Shown here: piece by piece, positions 36,401 to 51,800 of the stretch
Layout: every line of letters starts with the position of its first letter
How positions within the stretch are numbered: the first letter of the stretch is position 1
Assembly: GCA_035048485.1 (NCBI GenBank)
Contig: CM068592.1
Coordinates: 33,584,501-33,648,500, forward strand
Length of the DNA: 64,000 nucleotides
Source: Pteria penguin
Lineage: Eukaryota; Mollusca; Bivalvia; Pterioida; Pteriidae
Direction: 5' to 3'
The notes under the pieces: model-generated
The model's input: the letters and a program-made list of their open reading frames with translations, nothing else
Databases searched by the model: none
What the model was told of the DNA's origin: nothing
Translations under genes and position numbers: made by a program

Positions 36401-39400
36401 TAGTCAAAACAACGAGCCAACTAATTGGCTTTATCTGTCAATGCCTTTAACCGGATGATTTGCAGGTCGTGGCTTTGGTCGTTTTGGTTTATTAAGTCCT
36501 TTTATATGGGAATGATTTTGAAAGATCCGCCATATTTCGGGTCACATTAAAACCATCCAGAAAGGACTCGAGCGAACATTTAAGATATTAGCAATTAAGC
36601 ATCTGCATAAGGACACAGCATGCGTGTTGGCTACGTACAGTTCGAAGCTAATTCTGTTCTGTAAATCGCAGCAGGCTGACGGTAAATTGACGTATGCGTA
36701 AAAAATGAAAAAGTGCAATAAAAATTCGCCAGATGCTCCAAGTAATGGTGAAGGGTGCACTTGTCAGAAGAGAGCTTCACTTTTAGTAGATATGGTATCA
36801 CAAATGTTTCTTTTCGAAGCAAGCCTCACTTGACAGACAAGCGTTGAATATTTCCAAGTCTTTTTGCATTCGCGTCCGCCCGTCTGTCGGAAATTTTGAA
36901 GCTATAGCAAGCAGTCGTTACCTAATCATATAAAAATCATTTGGTCCGTATTCATAGTTACTTTATACTACCGTCTGACCTTATCGTCAAACCTGACCCA
37001 GCATTGGATTGAGTTTTATATTCCGAACAAAATCCTAATACAAGCACCACAATTTTCAGCAACAGCAAACCAAATCTATTGAACTTATAATTTTTAATTA
37101 GAAATGAAATGAAACACGACACGACAAAAGGCACGTGTTGTGCGCATATGAATTACATTTAGTTCTATTTAGAGAGAAGAGCACTGTAAATCAATTTTGG
37201 TAATTTTTTATGCGATCAGTGTTAGTATTTATTATCTATCTCACACAAAAATGATTTATATATGGGCGATTTATGGCTACCAATCTCCGAGGAAGAGCCG
37301 GATGGGTTCTGCATTGCGCCTCTAGACAGAAATGTTTACATCTGTTTTAACCTAGCTTGATTGCAACGACATGAAATACTTGGAAATATTTATACAAAGC
37401 TGGGAATGGAGCGGATCTGCCATGGCAGGATGGTCTTTTAATTTTGATAACTTACAAACAAAAGGATTTGAAGCGACCTGCAGCCATATTTTTGTCGGTG
37501 TGCTTTAAAGCGATTTTTTTTTCGTAGAGAAGTTAAAAAAAAAGGTTATTGAAAATTATGCACATGCGTGGATGGGTGATTCTACGTTACAGGGTATTAT
37601 TCTAGTTTTCTGAAGATTTATTTTGTATAACTTGTATATCATTCTAAGTAGAGGACATTGAGAAGATCTATTTAAAAAAGAACATGTGTACTTATTTTCG
37701 ACAAGATTCACTGTGTACAGATCTGATTTTACTTGGATTGTGACCATTAATCAGCCTTTCTCATTTCTGGGCTACTGGGCAGGTCAGGTTTCTCTCTAGA
37801 CTTTGGAAATCACGAGTTCCATAAGAATCTTCTGATTCATCTTCATTTCAAATATTAAAGAAAATACAAATTTTGTTGAAAAATATGAAAGTAACTGGGT
37901 CCTATACTCATTTTGGTGAGTCTGGTACTTATCTAGGTGAGTCAGTGAGAACAATGCAGGTGCTTCGTGATTTGTTATGTTGATGTAGCCAGTATGCTGT
38001 AGACGTTATCCTCCTCTTTCTTTCCATATCTGGATGAGACCAAAATTGTTCAAAACTTCAAGAAACAGATCAACCCCTCACTCCATTCACGTTCACAGTC
38101 TTTCTGTCTACATGTGTAAAACTATGTTGAGATAGATTCCCCCCAATCCTAGATATACCTAGCTCTCGATATCATGCCAGTATATACAAATGAACTAAGT
38201 GACACATCGACACTAAGTGAAATGTGGTCAACGAGATTTAATGAGATTTTGTTGGATAGAAACGAAATTTCAATATGAGATAAAAACAATACTGACTTTG
38301 TATCAGCACAAATAAAAGAGTATCACAGTGAACTAAAGAGAATTATTTTGAAAAGAATTTTATCGCTAACTGATATCTTTCCTAATTTATGAGATTTTAA
38401 ACAATGTTATAGCTAGCTTTGAACCCGTATATTTCTCCTCTTATCTGGTGTGAAATATAGAAGCTTTCTCGCGTAGTCAGATAGAGGAGGGAGGATATCA
38501 TACGAATCGTTCTTTGATGAGCGATAAAAATGGTAGAAAAGGAGGGGGGGGGGAGGTTTATACAGACAGTAAGATTCGGATTGAAATGTATAAGGGACGG
38601 GACGTCATTCGGATTATTACAATCGATTTATCTCGAATAATTTAGAGAGAGAGAGAGAGTGGGGGGGGTGGGGGGGAGGAGTTTGTGCCAATTTTAACAT
38701 TTTCTTGTAATGTTATGTTAGGGGCTTGTAATATGGAATAATAAAAGTAGATGAGACTGTGAGCGATATTTCTGAATATTTATTATCTTTTACTTGCTAT
38801 GTACAGATGCCACCCCCTTTATTTGAAATATTTGAGTCACGATGTACAGAAATTAATTACATTTTCTTGTTTCTATTGTAGATGACTATCACTGGAACTC
38901 AGATTGATCAAATGAAACAACTGCTCGAGGCCTCTAAGAACTGCCCTAACAACCAGGTAAGGTCGTTTCTATGGTGATCGTATGAACTATTTTGTATTGG
39001 ATTTTTCTTATGTTTATAATAGAGTGTACTTCAGTTTGAAAACATGCATCTGTCCGCAGAGGGGTTTTCTAGCTGAAGATATTAGTGAAAGTCGTCTACT
39101 GCATACGATATGAAAATGGCAATGTAATAGAATTATTAGAACTAAATCCACAGATATTCATCTTGCCTAATATAGAATGCTCTCATAATTAAAGGTCATG
39201 TGTTAACCTTGACCTAATTAGAGTAATTTTTCATTATCAGCAGCAGGTGAACAGGTTGTTGGTTATTGTAGAATTTCATGCATTTTATTAAAAAGCCTTC
39301 GTCTCCTTTGTGTTGTTTTCGTTACACTGAATATTGGAACAAAAATTCATGTCCACAAAATACCAGTCGATTTCATTTCATTCGCTCGTTATCACAGACT

Positions 39401-39769
39401 GCACAAACTCTGTATTGTTCATATTTCATATCGGCATGACAGGGCAATCGGTGGCTTTTCTGTGTTTATTCAATAAAGATGTAAAATCGTATCGATCTGG
39501 GTGATTATCTTCGAACTGCCATCAGATTAGTCGGAAAGCCGGTTACATAAAGGACCAGATCCAGGCTGATTGGACGTGGTCGGTGTCCGAATGAGACTGA
39601 AGGAGAGCTGGAAAATTTGTAACATATGAGAATATCACCCCCCCAACCCCACCCCACCCCCCAAAATACAAACAAACAACAAACATAAATAGATAAGTAA
39701 AATGAAATAGATATAAAAATAGATAAAAACTAAATAGGTAATAAATAAATAAATAAATAAATAAATACA

Positions 39770-39804
<35 letters not shown>

Positions 39805-42800
39805 ATAGAAGAAAATGTTTTTGTGGTGGCCAAGTGAACTGAGATCCAATTCCCTGCCTGTATTGTAAAGTAATGTTAAAAATTAATTACTTCACGATGA
39901 ATAAATAATTGACAATTCTATTCATTTAGCAAAACTTTTCATAGATATATGGGTATATAGCAAAAGACTTCAGTATTATATTCACGTTATATTCGTCGTA
40001 CTCCTACAGGGAGGGAGCTTTACGGACATTGCATAAATGTGAAGGGGTCTAGGTTTTTGTCTTATCCGAGGGTCAAGCTCGGCTTAGTGGTCAAGCGCTT
40101 GATTTACCGTGCGGGGGATTCCGGGTTCAATTCCCGGACTGTGCCATTATGTTTATAAAGTTTTTGTGTCGTAATATAAATGAAAGGTTTGTTGAAAGCG
40201 ACGTAAAATACCAACCAACCAATCAACCAACCAACCAACCCGTCTCATCCAAAAGACACAGAGACATGCGATAATCAATCACCTTTTACGAAGCTCTCAC
40301 GGCTGGAAGCGGTTGTCGATAAAAGTCACCAAACGATATCGTAACGATTTAGTCGCAGTCTAAGTGATCACGTCAAACTACCAAGCATCCCCACCGCATG
40401 CCTGGTTCTGCCTGTAAAGGTGCTTAACCATACATACATTTTCGTACATGATTAGATTTTATGTATTTTCCACAAATCGATTCAGATATTTCCGACCAAA
40501 TGAGGTGAAGAATGCGGCACATGTCTCCTCCGAAAACTATATGCGCTCTCCACCTTGGAAATTCATTATAATTTCAAATATAGCTAATCCGTTGTACGAA
40601 TACACGACCGAGTCTAATTTAGCGTACACAGATAGTTAAAAGATAACAAATTGAAATTTGAATATTTTGAACGAGCGATTTATTATGCATAAAAATACGG
40701 GATGTTAGCTTGCTGCATTTGACTTTAGAGTAAAAGTGGAGAAAGTGACATAGAGATAGTGAAAAGATAGATGCGAAAGAAAAAAGGGGGAGGGTTGATC
40801 ACGAAATATATGTGTAATCGAGATGACAGATACAAGTAAGTTGACTTTAAAATAACAAGTACGTGGTTATAAGAATAAACAAATAATAATCTAGAAATGA
40901 TGTGCATGATTTTGGATGCTGCAAAGTCTTTTACCATATTGTTGTGAAACCTTCAGTCGATATGACATTTGGTTACGTCTCTTTAATGGATGAAATGACT
41001 TCTGTTTACGTTATTCGGATCGAAGAACTCTCTCAAACCATTTTGTCATTGCAGTTGTTAGTTTAATAGTTATTAGTTCAGCGAAACAAATATTAATCCC
41101 ATATTCAATAACCAAATAAAATGATTCGAACCAACAACCTTCGAGTCTAGTGATTATCTTACTATTGTTGGAGGCAATCTACCACACTAGGCCTGTAACG
41201 AACGATAATCCCGTTTATAAAATTTCATAGTTCTAAATATATAAATAATTTCAATTAGATCCACATAATTTTAAAGTGAATTATATTCATTGTTTTTAAG
41301 AACAAGCGTAGCGGCGTATGATTAATACTTTAGGGTTTAAGTTCATTGTGACCTTCACCTTCTTACTGATTCTGAGAGTACGTATAGCTCCACAAACATG
41401 CGAGGAAGGGCCAATTGCTGAGAAAACTTTCTCAATTAGTGATAAATTTATGTGTATATTGCTATTGGCAGCTCCAGGGTTACTACGGGTCACTGAATGT
41501 AATGAAAACTGCATCTGGTAAATTTGCAGGAGGTTCCCGGTAGGGGTTAATTATTTAGATTGCCAGATCAGTGCTTTGCTATCTATTGATTCTTGCGTAT
41601 TTAACTTTATGTGCTGTCATTAGGGACTGATTTATAATATTAAATCTTTATAACGTCATAAGCTATCACAATTTAAACTTTTTATATGCATCTTGATCGA
41701 ATATTTTTCAATCTTAATTTCCCTTGTTTGTGTTTTTGTGGAGTAACTCAGGGCATTTCGATATGATTTTGTTTATCTCGCGCGTTGATTGATTTTCCCC
41801 TAATGTGTAACTCAGTATAACTTTGTTAACTGTATAAGTGTTTTATTTTAAATTGTAAATCAACGGAAAACTAATATGATATTTTTACCAGCAGAATCGT
41901 TTGTGGCATTTAAAACTTGGCAGACTGCACGACTAAATCAGAACAGCTCGGAAGGCATCGTAATAAGATTTATCGCCTATATCAACGGTCCTTTTGTTGA
42001 TGTTCCCTTTGGTATTAAATGGTACCTCTAACATGTTCCTTTTCAACATATACAAAATCTGTAATGCACGCTGTTTTCCAAGATCCATAACGCATGCTCC
42101 TGTTCAACATACATCGAGTCAGTTATGCATACTGCTTTTTAGTATTTTCAAATTCCATAGCGCTTGTTACTCAAAGTTTTATCCTTTTCAACTTCTTTAA
42201 AATCCGTAATGCATGTTCATTTTCAGCGTATACAAAATCAACAACGCAGTGGGTTGGGATTTAGGTTTATATTGCTATCAGGTTACAACTCAGGGCAGGT
42301 TTGTCAGCATGGAGTAGTACTAGTGGTGTTGTTCTTAGTATTAAGATTAATGTCAAAGGTCCCTAGTTCGAACCATATTCGGCCAGGCCGATCATTGACT
42401 AAATATAGGGTCCTGTGGGATCATTTACACTTACCTTCGTAGTATGTAATTCAGTATTCGTGCACTTACACAGTTCAACAGATAAAATTTCTGTATTTTG
42501 TGAAATGTATGTGACACCAAAGTGTGATAGAAATACTATGGATTTTGAGCAAGAATAACCAAACAAACACTTAAGCAGGAACAGAGCAAACTCGGGTATG
42601 ACTCTATCAAATCTTTTTAATATATAGACAGAGCGGGTACCTCAAATGAAAACACAAACTTCGTGACCTATTGGAGAATTCTTGTCACATAGTAAATAGA
42701 AGGAGAGATTGTGTACGCAGTAATTACAGTTATAAATCACACGGTATCAGGGTGAAAAGGGTGGATCGATACTGTAATACATAGACCAAGGGAAGTTCAG

Positions 42801-45800
42801 GTGAGAGAAAAGTCAACACACGAGTATAGCTTTTGTGCGTTTCCGGTGAAAGAAAGCCGGATATTGATCTCTCTTGTGACATGTGTGCTCATACTGCGAC
42901 ATAAAAGTATACGAGTCATTTATTAAGGAATGCAATCTCGATAAACTTTATGTTGTGAACTCGTCAAATATCGTCATGAATTTAGTTTATGTCTTTTATA
43001 TTGTGTGCTGTAACACGTAAGGCATTGGCATCTGGTCTTTTCCGTTTTCTATAAATATTTAGTGAATAATTTTATGTCAGTTATTAAACCAAACTTGCGA
43101 CTCGAGTACGTTTATGTTAGGTAAGGGTACGCAAACAATTTTGCTTCGAATGAAATTTTGAGAAATATTGCGAAAAAATGTAAATGAAGATCTCTCAAAA
43201 TATGTATTAGTCTATCAGGTATGCACTTCTTACGTTTAGTGCGTTAGCACAAACCATCTCTCATGTATTTAATTATGTGTGGTTGTTCCTATGTGCAAGT
43301 AAAATGCTAAAATATGGAGCAGAAGTCCAAAAAAAAATATCTATTACATAGGACAGAATAGAGATATTAGCTATCAGGGACTCTTGGCAGAACCAGAGGT
43401 GGAATAATGTGTCCTGGAGAAGTAAGCATTCCCTGCTGACCGATCACACCTGCCGTGATGACGTAGAATTAATGATAATAGTGAAAATAAGTCATGAAAT
43501 ACTTATTTCTAAGTTGAAAAATTTTGAGACCGTAAGTTTTTGAAAAGATCTTGAGAGGATTTCAATATCCACTTTTCACACAAACACCCTTTTTTTTTTG
43601 GGGGGGGGGGGGGTATATTATATTCAAGCTTAACTGCAGATAATGTTTTGATAAGGAGAGCTTATAGAGGATTGGGGGAGCATTTACTGGATCCAGCATT
43701 GTATCTTTGTGTGGGTTTTTATGAAGTTTAGGAATCGAATACAAGAAGAGGAACTTGATCTCATCATTTTAGTACATTTGTACATATAGTATAAGTACTC
43801 AATTCGGATTTATGATTCTCGAGGATTTCCTCCATTGAGAGTGCGGAGCGAGTATATGTAGGATTACCAGTTTCTGAATTTATTCCTAGGTCATCTAAAA
43901 GGCAATAGCGAAAGTAAGCCTTGCACACAAATATAAGATTGTTTGAGGCTTTCTCTGCTGACACTTGTACGTAATAACGTACTTTGTCTAGTTTTGCCAT
44001 TACATCCGGGCCGTCAAATGTAGAAGGATGACGGGTCTTCATGTTCCTTTTTATTTAAAATAATTTGTATAAGCAGTCGCGACAAGACATTTTTGGTTCT
44101 GAAAATTGGCTTCCTACTGCCCTGGCTGATACAATACAGGGGTAAAAGGGGCATGTTTACATTAAAGACATGTATATTTAAGTTGTAAACATCAGTATAC
44201 ATCCTCGTGTCCAGTATTTAAACATTTAAAGTGGTAGCGCATACAATTTTATTCAGAACAGAATTTCCGATGTTACACGAATTTTTCCGATAATAACCCA
44301 ATAAAAATTACTGCTATCAATGACTTATCGCTAGGCAGCTTACAATGATGCTAGTGGCTTTCCGTTATCTCTTCTTGTGCATTACCTTTTCGATTTTTAG
44401 CGACATCAAGTGCATCTAGTTATTATTTTAACACTGATTGAGTTCAGAAAAATTGATATTTATTTTGGATATAAGCTGCCAACTACCTGTCAATATTCCG
44501 ATTGAGTTGACACTGAGTAGAAAGTAAACTGCGGCGCGACAAGTAGGTGTCGATACAGCAATCTGTTTGCAATCCGGAATCATCCGCTTTTGTTTTCACT
44601 TTTAGTTGATAGATTTCACATCCGGATTTCAGTCTCTCTAGACTGATGAGCAAATGCCATGAACACCATTAGTAGATTCAGTGATTAATGTGCCACCATT
44701 TTCATTAATTTGTTTTTCGTTTAAGTAGTGACAATCCATATTTGTTAATGTCAATTGAAATTGTCATTAAGAACATCAGGACAATATAGGGAAAACTGAC
44801 TGTCGTGATCTCTAACATAATCTCTGATTTCAACACGAACGCTTCGTTAGTCCAATACGGAAACGAACGAGGAGTTCCGATTGCTTTGAAAGTCATGACT
44901 TTGTACATTGATAGGGTCAGAGGGCAAACGATCGGAAGTGTTTCCTCGTTTGTTTGTTTGTTTTTGAAATCTGTTTTGGGATGACTCATTAGCAGTTTTC
45001 AAAGAAAGTGGGAGAGTCCTTTTTAGCCTATCAAAATGGCGAAATATTGAAGAATATGGGAGGAAGTGTTCCTAACAGATAACGTGTTAAAGACATGGAA
45101 TTGGAAGCGACATAAATACTTTTATCTCCTTGTTCAGTGACGGATTTTTACACACCAAGTACTCTTCCAGTAACTACTATTTTAGTTTTAGTATTAAGTA
45201 TTAAGTACTTGAAAATATGTTGGCGTTCGGGTAACTGATGGTTTCTTCTCTGCAAACTATATAATATTGCATTACTCTATTAAAGATTCTCTTTGTTACG
45301 AATAAAATAACTAATTAAGAAATCAATAAAAATCACTTTTTTTCTATTCAATTACTTTAGACTTTTTTACTTGAATTCAAAATTTACAGACTTTCATAGA
45401 ATGCCATGTTACTTGCTAGGTAGTGTTTTGGTGCGGTTAACTACTGAAAAGAATGATTTAGGATAACGAATCCGTTAGGACTAGGATCTGCATATTGTCA
45501 ATATTCCTCGAAACTTCAGAACATGCACTTATGATATAATCATATGGTAAGAAATATGCAACCATATGAAATACCCATGTACAGGTATTTGAAAATATTC
45601 GTACTTAAAACTTTCTCCTATAGCGAATCCTGACGACAAAACATTTCCAGACATTTAATTTAACTCATTGCCTTTGCAGACACGAACAAAAATCAATGCC
45701 ATGTTGATAAGGGGGTCTTTATAGAGCAAATTTTGTCATTGGAATTAAGATTGCAAATCCGATCTGTTTTATTAAAATTTTTGACAAGTGAACAAAAAAT

Positions 45801-48800
45801 GAATTCAGAAGCAGTGGTATGTTGCACGTTTAGATTTAATCATGTAAGGTTTGTGTGAATAGTGGCTATTGTAAGGAGAAATCGACGTATTTGTTCTTTT
45901 GCCATGGATAAGTCAATTTTTGACCTCGCCATATAATCAAAGAATATGTGTCACAACACACTCGTCCTGCCCTGACGTAGCTGTCAAATCATTTTACGAT
46001 GTCTTATAATTCATTTCCGCATCATCATTGTAGGAAACGTGACTGCATATTACATAAAACATGCCGCTCTGTGTATGTTTGTGTGTATGGCTCTGTATTA
46101 CATATGTATATGTATATGTGCTAAGAATATGTAATATTTCTTGGGAGGAAGGGGTTTGTGTATTGACTAAATCTAAAAAATTTTCAAATCATTTAAAGTA
46201 ATTTATATGTTAGTTATGCCACTTTAAAGAATATTGCACGAATAGAATTGCACCACTTCCTGTGCGTCATGTAGGTGGCGCCACTTCCTGTGTGACATGT
46301 AGGAAGCGCCAGCTCCTATGCGTCATGTCGGTGGCGCCACTCCCTATGCATCATGTATTTGGTGTTCAATCCTCGCTATTGGCAACTGAGCTCAGTATAT
46401 TTTCATGTGACATTTCCTGAAGATGATCCCAGCTTTACATACACACAGCATGATCAAGCCTTTGACGAACTGGGTCCTATGGATCCCATCAATACATTCT
46501 AGCCATCTGATACACACAACATGATCAAACGTTCGACGTGAAACCCTCATCAGACAAATGCTTGTTTATTGTTATTAACACTGTTAATTGTTATTAACAC
46601 GATTTATTGTTAATAACCCGATCCTAGGATTGTTTCATCTCTAATGGGACGACCAGCGGACTTTGTCAGGGTTGAACCTTATTATGTACAATGGTGGAAT
46701 ACTTTTTCCACTTTACCGGACTATTATGTCGCGGATTTATACAAATACTTATGGCAATGATCAGGAAAAATAAGATATTAATTTTATCGTGTTTAGTTTA
46801 TGGAGTTCCTGCTATTACGTGTTACTCACCTTGTTTTAACATTGCGAGATATCATAAAACCATTTTCTCCTATTTATGAACAGGTCACGTGACTTGAATT
46901 GTCGCTTACATTCATTAATAGATGCGTATGTAAATGTAGAATGCAGTGTAGTAAGTTAGTGTATAGTTTATACAGAATCTCAATTTTATGATTCTATCTC
47001 ACAATTTACTGATTTCGTTTAACCCCCTCCTCACCTGTCCCGTTTAAGAATTCTGCTCACACACTAGAATGCTATATATTTGTCCTAACTGACTGCCTGA
47101 TTTTCATGACCCAGAACACCTGTATTTTGAGCTTAAGGCCATTAGGTGTATTACATGATATGCTTTATAGATGCCAACTTGAAAAGTTTGTCTTGTTACA
47201 ATGAGTGTGAAATTATTATTTATGGGAAGATCACGCACCAGAAAATATTGGTACTACAACACATGAATCTGAAATAGTTAGAATGCGAAAAAGTTAAACG
47301 GTCGAGTTGGCTACGTTTATGACGGAATGCTCGTGCAGCATGCCTCCGTATTTTATATTTGATTTGATGTCTGATATGGATTTGTATATTTGATAATATG
47401 TAATACTGTGCTTGCAGTTGGATTGTTAAAGTTGTGTAAATAGTCCATAGTATATCCTGCTTCCATGTCGCGCTGTAGATAAAAACTAGGAAATCAAAAT
47501 TCAAATTATCCTCATTTAAAAAAAATTGTATTCTAATGTAAGGTAATGCGCTTGGTAAGGCCCTGATTTTGAAAGGTTTTGATTTGCTGTTGTTATCCTT
47601 ATTGTCGATTAGTTATACTGTGATATGGCAGAAGGATATTACAAAGTTATCAAGGGAGTGGTACAAGACAAGGGTCGAACTCAGATCACCGGTACAGAGT
47701 TATCAAGGGAGTGGTACAAGACAAGGGTCGAACTCAGATCACCGGTACAGAGTTATCAAGGGAGTGGTACAAGACAAGGGTCGAACTCAGATCACCGATA
47801 CAGAGTTAAGAAGGGAGTGGTACAAGACAAGGGTCGAACTCAGATCACCGATACAGAGTTAACAAGGGAGTGGTACAAGACAAGGGTCGAACTCAGATCA
47901 CCTGTACAAAGTTATCAAGGGAGTGGTACAAGACAAGGGACGAACTCAGATCACCGGTACAGAGTTAACAAGGGAGTGGTACAAGACAAGGGTCGAACTC
48001 AGATCACCTGTACAGAGTTATCAAGGGAGTGGTACAAGACAAGGGTCGAACTCGGAGCACCCGTACCACACATCGAGCGCATTTAAATGTTTCTGTAGTC
48101 ATCGGTAGCTCCAGAAACCCATCGTAATAGTTAGGTCTGTGAAATACTGACTTTAGTTGAGTACTTGACTCAAGATTTGTAAGGACCTTCTCAAATAAAA
48201 CTATGACAGCGTCTCTCTCTCTCTCTCTCTCTCCGTGTTGCACGGATTTATGTATATGGAGGAGGGGTTCCAAGACGGCTTAAAATGACACAAGTGAAGG
48301 CGATTTGTGACAAGCTTTGTGTAAATTTATGAAAAAAAGATGCATAAAAAGTAGGTTTTCTTTGATATCGTGTACCCAAGATTTAAAAGTAGGACTTTTA
48401 CCTAGATCCCTTCCTCAAAATATCGATAATGTAATATATATTGTATTATTGGAATGGGGAGATCGAAGCGAAATCTGAATGATTTAAAATGAAGTGTTTT
48501 CCACTTGTCTAAATTAAGTTATATGAAACGCCGAAACGAACTTCGAACGCGCGGTCTGTCAACCGATATCTTTACAGACGATTAGTCGAACTATTCCTGT
48601 ATGTGTTCGTCACTTTTTAGGACAGAATAATAAAATTTAATTAAAATTCAAAGTGTATAAAGTCATGCTTGTTTATATGCGTGTGTAAATTTCACGCATG
48701 TCACCCTCGTTATGAATGTCTAAAGTTTCATCTATTTATAAAATTTGTCAGCTGGGAGTGTAATAGCTGTTACGCATGTAGAAGTCGTCGATTTGTCATT

Positions 48801-51800
48801 TGTACATAGGACTATTTTGGTATATATTTATGTTTGATGTTTTCCAGATATTTGAATTGACATCTCCTTTTCTTTTTCAGTTGACATTTTGGCAGTGCGT
48901 AAATTCAAGTCTTACAGGTAAGATTGGTGTCACGTGATCAGAAAACAAAATTAGCAGATTTTTTTTTCTTAGTGGTGAATTTAGGGGAATGCGGAAGAAC
49001 GTCTCTAAAATAAAACCACAACCCATTTGTTTGGACATTAGTATTTAAAAGGGAAGATGCGACTTTCGACCCACGGCAGGGCGGAAGTTTGAGCCGCTAA
49101 AATTGGAATATCGTAAATTCTGAGAAATTTTCATAGATGTATTTGACATTATGATGACGTTAGTTTACTTAAATAATGTATCAAATGTTGTATTACTTGT
49201 ACTCAGGTATTTTGTAACGTGTTTTATATGTTGCAGTTGTGAAACATGTCGGGCATTGTGGGTATGGAAGTGTCTTGAATTCGGCTTTCCCCGGGCACCT
49301 GATTTCACTCCATCACAGGGGTTCACATATGCTCTTCACATAGACATATTTTGTTAATTTCCATTTGTTTTTCATTTTCACTGATTTTGTATGTTCTCTG
49401 GTTTCATGATTTTTGGACTTGTTTGGATTTATCCATCATCTTTACATTTCTTTGAAATCAAAAATTTCACAATAGAATAATCGATTTTCATAAAATATTG
49501 TACTTTTACCTTTTATGCAGTTTTTTTTTTTTTGGTATACCTGTATACATTTTAGATCGGTTTTTTTTCTCTCCCTGTTAGGATTTTTTGGGTCTTATAT
49601 AGGCGCTGTTGCCATCAGGGATAAAGTGTTTCGACAAAACCCATCAAATATCAAATTCACGAAATTCATTGAATGAATAATATTTAAATCTGACTCTGAA
49701 TTCAAGAAGTTTGTCCGCTTTGCATAAATTATTTATATTCATTTATATTTATTTTGCATCACCTGCGAAGTGTTTGCCCGCCTTGCACACCTACTTTAGC
49801 TATTTTTAGTGCGGAAGACACATGTCCATTGGAACACCACTGCGGATCGAGGACGAGTTCCGTGCTAATTTATTCTTCTGGCTGTTGAAAAGTGTATTTT
49901 ATAATTTGACTGTCTGGCATTACATACGAAAATATCGTAAATTCACGTTTTGAATACTCCCAACATTGTGGTAGCTGTTAACTAGCCCTCGACTAGTAGG
50001 TCAGCTAGTGTTCCCAGGTTACTAACAGTGTTTTCAAATAGGAAACGAATTGGTGTCTGCTTCTACGTTTTTCAGTTTTATCCAAGTAGAAAGGTCATTT
50101 CTCATGGTCTGAATAGTTTGACCATCTGCTTAAACGATTTGCATGTCGGGATGTCAAAATGCTATTCAATGCATTTGTCTGACATCGAATTGGCTACAAT
50201 TACCCAGCATGCACTTCAATTTCTACAATCCCTCTTTCTTAAATGTTTTGTAAAGTGGTTAGACTTTTTGTTCCTTCCTATCAACAGGAGTATTGTAGTG
50301 TTAAGAGCTCTTCTGTATTTTCCATCGTAGAAGGAAACTCTACGAATAATTTCAAAACATGATGAGTGACAAAGTCAATATAAGGTGAGAGCGGTTCAAC
50401 CCATCATGTCAGTCGGATTCGATCCAGTTAAATTCGCACGCCAGATTTTCGATCTATAATACCTGTATTACTAATGACAAACTTTCATTTTAAGTCAACG
50501 AATCCGTATTGAATTCCAATTTTTGAGTATTTGTTCAAACAGAGACATTTGCGGGTTCAATCATGCAAGCCATTTAGTTTATACAAACAAATGCTGGTAA
50601 CATTCAGCATACGATCGCGATGCGACCCCGAGTTAACCTGAGTTAATTACAATTCGTAATGTATGTTTTGCAATTTTGTCAGCAAGACAAACTTCATATT
50701 TTCAAAAATCAGAAAAGGTTTTGTTTGACTTTAGATTTGAATTGTATTTTTTTGTAAAAAGTAAACGCCGTCACTGAAGCTTTAGATAATGTAATCTCCT
50801 AGGTACATTTTATAATACAACATCGAACAAAGTTGGGTCTTGTTTGCATTTGTTTCGAAAGGTCGGGTATTGAAAGATACAAGGCTAAGTGCCTCAAGCG
50901 AATTTGATCTAACTGCTTGTCATGTTTCTAAAAACGTGTGCCTTGCATTAAAGGGACTTGTTCTTTCAGTGTTTTCCCTTTGTCCGTTAAGTACGTAGCT
51001 GTTCTTTTACACGCAAGTGTTCTCTGACGATTTGGATAATTTCTTAAAACCAAATCGAGCTCAGTTTTGCCGGAAACGTAACACACTGGCAATGGCGTAT
51101 ATTCATTTGATAGTCAAATATTGTGGTTTTGCATTATCGTAAATGCCCAAATAAAGATGTACATTTAAATGTTTTCATATGGCTTCACGGAATCGTAATG
51201 ATGATGGTGACTCAAGTCCTAATATTTGTCAATATCATTTGGATTGTTTCTTTACTTCTAGATTTGACATGTGCCATTTTCCGCTGAATTTGCGCCAAAT
51301 TAAGAGCGTGTACTAGTACATGTAGGTATTCGAACTTCGTTTGCGGTTTCTGACATACCTGTACTACTAATTAATTGTATTCAAGGAACAATTTCTGATA
51401 ATGTCCATAGCTAGACGTGTTCGTAGGAGACGTATGTCACCACGGAAAAGTTTTATTTCTTGTTTTCTGATTTATTTCTTCTCCCTTTTTCTTATAACTT
51501 CATAAAATACAGAATCAAAAAACAGACACAAGAAATCCGGAATTGAACTCATATGACTGTCATATGCACAACCCATATTCATCGGACTTAGTGCAGTGCT
51601 TGGCTCGCGGGCCATGTAATCGTGGTGTCACCTTTGGGAGGCACCACTAAGTTTTAAAAAGTTGGGAATCAACTGCTTTATGTCAAGCTACACATCTGTA
51701 AAGTTGCTCAAAGCGACGTACAAAACTTTATCTAACTAAACTACCAATAAAAACTACTTTCTCATATATGAAATAACTGAATGAAATAAGACAAAATGTA

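Larger units (their letters stand above)
26800..38881 (+). other. RECK intron 2
   Basis: A 12.1-kb GT-AG intron, the longest seen. It contains the 56-bp minisatellite (28.3-29.1 kb), SINE pieces (30.7, 31.3, 33.1-33.5 kb), a two-copy 33-bp repeat at 33606-33671, a run of 28 C at 34789-34816, the 32-bp array at 35.9-36.2 kb and an AATC microsatellite at 36358-36401. The rest is AT-rich sequence without recognisable coding. Confidence 0.75.
38957..48880 (+). other. RECK intron 3
   Basis: A 9.9-kb GT-AG intron. It contains an ATAA microsatellite (39740-39808), a SINE (40068-40241), an antisense Penelope-like relic (43.6-44.1 kb), a 28-bp array (46.2 kb), a SINE fragment near 47450-47500, the 53-bp array (47.6-48.07 kb) and a CT run at 48212-48233. 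Confidence 0.75.

Noticed and set aside
39543..39833. Minus-strand frame with IYLFIYLF repeats
   Set aside because: Translation of the ATAA microsatellite.
47569..48108. 153-codon frame with REWYKTRVELRSPVQSYQGS repeats
   Set aside because: Produced by the 53-bp tandem array; the same peptide appears in three frames.
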